64,000 nucleotides of DNA, from the NCBI GenBank assembly GCA_051278195.1, contig JBNMQM010000009.1, positions 1 to 64,000 on the forward strand. Reading direction: 5' to 3'. Under the pieces are notes generated by a model that worked only from the letters and a program-made list of their open reading frames with translations, had not been told where the DNA came from and made no database searches. The stretch is from JAHRVQ01 sp051278195 (lineage in GTDB: Bacteria; Pseudomonadota; Gammaproteobacteria; Pseudomonadales; Azotimanducaceae). The position numbers and the translations under genes were made by a program. Below are positions 61,685 to 64,000 of the stretch, one piece after another (position 1 is the stretch's first letter; each line of letters opens with the position of its first letter).

Positions 61685-62217
61685 AAAGAATAAGTCAGCA
61701 TGAAAATGGCAAGTCAGGAGGAGTGGGCAATATCTCACTTGTGACCCAATCGGAGGAAGACCTTTTTGTGCCCTTAACCTTGGGTCCAGCGACTAAAGTG
61801 CATATTTGGAATCGATATTATGCACTGTCATAGATGCGGAGGAACTAGGCGAATCATTGTTGATATTACAGATCCTGCTGTTAGGCAAAAAATCTCAAGC
61901 ATTTAAGAGGCCCGCAATGCTTGCAACCATCGAAAGTTGCCACAATGTCGTTCAAAAATCTAAGCAGTATTGTCTCGAAAAGAAATAATGGGGTGAATGC
62001 GCCCGCATTTTTCAAATGCCTTCGTCAGAAAAAGGCTTTAGATGCCCTAAGCCATTGATGTAAGTAATTGCTATAGGTCATTGATGCTGGTCATTGATGT
62101 AGGGCATTGACAGATTCTAGATATTTAGTTGGTCACTGTTTAAAATCACACCTAACGCAGAGACGATAGTACTTTTCGTTTCACAGATAAACGTGCTTTA
62201 TACTTTTATCTGCAGCC
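61685..62217 (+). pseudogene. IS91-family transposase 3'-end remnant, right copy
   Basis: From 61781 one frame reads WVQRLKCIFGIDIMHCHRC then GGTRRIIVDITDPAVRQK, the IS91 transposase C-terminus (FGID, Cys-x2-Cys-Gly-Gly, I-x-DPAV). It ends in a stop near 61904. The sequence up to ~62217 keeps aligning with the left copy (52735-53215). A 60-codon frame at 61806 over the same bases is a shadow. The region 61492-61684 between the ligase and the copy shows no gene. Confidence 0.82.
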
Positions 62218-62810
62218 GGCATTGGCGGTCTGTCCTGCGGCGCTAAGAAGCGTAAACCCGAAGAAGTTAAACGTATCGAGGCTGTCGAAATAGCCACCAA
62301 GTACCTCGGCAAAGCAGACGGTAAGGTTGCAGACGAAGGAATTTTTTGCAGAAATGCTCATCCAATCTATGCGGGAGAGCGCCTCGCAGTTGACGGCGCA
62401 ACGGGTCAGCCGAGATATGTAAACGTCTAAGACACCAGGCGCAGCAACGACGATCTTCAAATTGGTGGGTGCTAACTTGGCGTGCAACGTCTCAAGGTTA
62501 AACGCTAAATTGATGGGGACTCAGGATAGTGGCTGGCAGTTTGAAGAATTTGACGACAATGAACTTGAAAATTCCAAAACTGGCTCAGCGGCCGCGCCGC
62601 GAACCGCGCCATACCTTCCTGGCTCCAGGATCTTAAAGAGGGGCCTATCATTCAGTTGAAGGTTGGTGGCGCGAGATTCAACGCCAAAGCCACGACACGC
62701 ACAGGGCTTAAAAGACTGTCGTTGTTACCATTAATGGAAGAAATCTCGAATTTATGGGGTCAGGGCGAAACCCCAGCGTGAATTTCCAAAGGCTGCTGCC
62801 TGACTGCGAA
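62218..62810 (+). pseudogene. Decayed coding remnant(s), unknown origin
   Basis: After a stop at ~62167, one plus frame runs to a stop at ~62430: a lipoprotein-like FILLSAAGIGGLSCG, then AKKRKPEEVKRIEAVEIATKYL and GIFCRNAHPIYAGERLAVDG. No start codon is left, so it looks like a truncated gene, possibly joined here by the repeat end. A second open stretch (~62615-62781) reads GPIIQLKVGGARFNAK. I do not recognise either. Confidence 0.45.
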
Positions 62811-62839
62811 ATTCTTCTGTTCCTAGGTCGAGGCTCGTA

Positions 62840-63393
62840 TTAAGACAGTGCTTCAGTTTTTGAATAACTTGATTGGGGGTATGTCGCTAACGTTGTCACT
62901 GTACGCGTGCAGTCGCTCTCTGTGTGCGGTGTCCAAAGCTTAACGGGTCTGCCGAACGCATGTGATCTACAGCTGGACCATTGATAATCGTCCGGGCTCG
63001 ATGTCATCCCAGCGCGAACAAGGTTTAGTTCAATGTACATTATACAGTTGAGGCTATAGTGTCGATGCAGCACGAGCGTTGCCTTAAACCGTCCTTCGAA
63101 GAGGGTCTAGTTCTTCCGTATTTAAAATTAAAGGACTGTATATATTGGCGCCTTAGGAATTGCATCGAGCGGGAGATACCCTGGTCCGTAGTGGGCGTAA
63201 GTAGTAGATAAAGGTGATTTGTCATAAGCCCCCACCCATGAATGGCAACGTCAAATTTTTTTGTACCTTCAAGTCGCCAGTGACCCTTGGTTACCATGAC
63301 ACGATTGCATGTGAAGCAGGCATGGCGATTTTTGCCGCCCGGAACGACGTGTACGGCGTATCCTGAAGGGCAGTATTGGATTGGACGCGGCAT
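62840..63393 (-). pseudogene. REP-associated tyrosine transposase (RAYT, Y1_Tnp) pseudogene
   Basis: Two overlapping minus-strand frames. 63040-63393: MPRPIQYCPSGYAVHVVPGGKNRHACF, TNHLYLLLTPTTDQGISRSMQFLRRQYIQSFN. 62840-63073: HRHYSLNCIMYIELNLVRAGM, DDYQWSSCRSHAFGRPVKLWTPH. Joining them needs a one-base shift at ~63101-63105. The HUH-type motif reads NHLY where NHVH is expected, so the metal-binding His is lost. The C-terminal end is missing after TPH. Confidence 0.85.
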
Positions 63394-63492
63394 AATTAAG
63401 TTTTGTGTTTATCGTCGATATTATTTGACTATTTAGTGCTTTGAAAATGCCGGTTCAGGAGATTGCGTGTCTTAGGTTAAACGCTAGAGTTT

Positions 63493-63681
63493 ATGTGTAG
63501 CCCGCACGCGTTGTACGTAGCGTTGGACGGCAATGATGTAGAACGTCAGTCCTGTTATCGGCAATGGATTGGCGAATCAATCGCAACGGAAGTGATAGGG
63601 AAAATCCGACATTGCCCAAACACGGGACTCGTTTTAGGTAGTGAAGCATTCAGAGAGGACGTCTACGGGCTGACTCAATGA
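63493..63681 (+). pseudogene. C-terminal fragment of a RAYT transposase, opposite orientation
   Basis: 62 codons reading SPHALYVALDGNDVERQSCYRQWIG then IATEVIGKIRHCPNTGLVLGSEAFREDV, the usual C-terminus of RAYT proteins (type PLYLALG...LALGSERFKE). It starts almost where the minus-strand fragment stops in the protein (TPH / SPH). It may be the missing end, turned round by an inversion, or a second copy. Confidence 0.75.
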
Positions 63682-63727
63682 ATTTGCCGGAACGCAGGCC
63701 GCACTGTCGCTTTACGCATGACCACAT

Positions 63728-64000
63728 TTATTCATCGGCAGCATTTCCGTGCGCTTCATTATCTGAAGTATCAATTTTTTTCGCCAACACGATATAGAAA
63801 GCAGGTAATACATACATTGTTAGGAAAGTACCTATACCAAGTCCTGTTGCAATGGTTATACCAATCGCAAAGCGCGACTGTGCGCCTGGGCCGGCTGCAA
63901 TTAACAGCGGGATCATGGCGACGATAAGCGCAAGCGATGTCATGATAATAGGGCGAAGCCGGATCGTAGCTGCTTCGATTACCGCGTCGCGCTTGTTGCG
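63728..64000 (-). CDS. RND efflux transporter (AcrB-like), C-terminal part
   Basis: The 90 codons read on the minus strand from the window edge: RNKRDAVIEAATIRLRPIIM, TSLALIVAMIPLLIAAGPGAQSR, then IGITIATGLGIGTFLTMYVLPAFYIVL and a charged tail. This is the last two transmembrane helices of an RND pump (consensus VIEAARIRLRPILMTSLA...G). Stop at 63728-63730. The gene continues beyond base 64000. The pump would use a periplasmic adaptor and TolC. Confidence 0.93.
   Translation of the reverse strand, partial: RNKRDAVIEAATIRLRPIIMTSLALIVAMIPLLIAAGPGAQSRFAIGITIATGLGIGTFLTMYVLPAFYIVLAKKIDTSDNEAHGNAADE

Larger units (their letters stand above)
52735..62217 (+). mobile_element. Island with peptide cluster bracketed by diverged direct IS91-type repeats
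   Basis: Copy A (~52735-53215) and copy B (~61685-62217) run in the same direction and align along about 480-530 bp, with many substitutions and small indels. Clear shared blocks include GACCTTTTTG near 52798/61760, GATGCGGAGGA (52869 / 61833) and AAATCACxCCTAA near 53138/62141. The segment between holds the peptide cluster and is AT-richer than the flanking core genes. The divergence shows the repeats are old. Boundaries are approximate, drawn by eye. Confidence 0.7.

Noticed and set aside
61806..61988. 60-codon ORF within the right repeat
   Set aside because: Different frame from the transposase remnant over the same bases; a shadow frame.
62206..62487. 93-codon minus-strand ORF
   Set aside because: Opposite the lipoprotein-like plus-strand remnant and without recognisable features; more likely a shadow.
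1..64000. tRNA, rRNA and CRISPR arrays
   Set aside because: No tRNA T-loop or cloverleaf pattern outside genes, no rRNA-like sequence, and no spaced identical repeats of CRISPR type were seen by eye; a covariance-model scan was not possible.

Overview
The window is a stretch of gammaproteobacterial chromosome. The best match is a marine, Pseudomonas- or Cellvibrionales-like lineage. This rests on gene content and order: dnaX-ybaB-recR, rnd-ycgL-ycgN, mlaA-rssB-rssC and a psp operon with its own PspF, plus gltX, dusA, hrpA and cstA. No rRNA, tRNA or CRISPR array was found by eye. The first ~52 kb is dense, ordinary core and metabolic sequence. From ~52.2 kb to the right end the DNA is AT-richer, loosely packed and full of transposon debris.

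Layout. 1-7.6 kb: a secreted chorismate mutase/PheC-like fusion (cut by the window edge), a crotonase, the psp envelope-stress operon with divergent pspF, a GNAT acetyltransferase and a glycerophosphodiesterase. 7.7-12.6 kb: DNA replication/repair and RNA genes (dnaX with a complete -1 frameshift signal, ybaB, recR, rnd, ycgL, ycgN). 12.6-23.4 kb: VWA and MoxR genes, DUF952, cstA, an amidohydrolase lipoprotein and a TcyP-like symporter. 23.8-34.6 kb: hrpA, mlaA, rssB/rssC, terB-like, dusA, gltX and S-formylglutathione hydrolase. 34.7-49.8 kb: assorted metabolic genes (nitronate monooxygenase with a divergent PadR regulator, a cyclophilin with a duplicated C-terminal module, thioesterase, APH-like kinase, Gfo/Idh oxidoreductase, PhyH dioxygenase, a NlpC/P60-DTW fusion, ADP-ribosylglycohydrolase, cupin, DUF885). 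49.9-52.2 kb: a SulP-STAS-cNMP transporter.

53.9-61.5 kb holds the most unusual locus: a compact seven-gene, one-strand cluster. It encodes a 63-residue double-glycine (microcin/class II bacteriocin-type) precursor, a rhomboid protease, an LpxL/LPLAT-like acyltransferase, an HlyD-type adaptor, a C39-peptidase ABC exporter, an acyl carrier protein and a fatty-acyl-AMP ligase-like enzyme. The simplest reading is a secreted fatty-acylated ribosomal peptide. The ligase would activate an acid and load it on the ACP, the LPLAT-like protein would transfer it, and the C39 exporter with HlyD (and a TolC encoded elsewhere) would remove the leader and export the product. I know of no described system with this gene set. 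That acylation takes place is inference.

The cluster is bracketed by two diverged direct copies (~500 bp) of the 3' end of an IS91-family transposase gene plus its downstream sequence, at ~52.7-53.2 kb and ~61.7-62.2 kb. This suggests acquisition or mobilisation through IS91-type elements. Beyond the right copy lie unidentified decayed coding sequence, broken REP-associated (RAYT) transposase fragments in both orientations, and the C-terminus of an RND transporter running off the right end.
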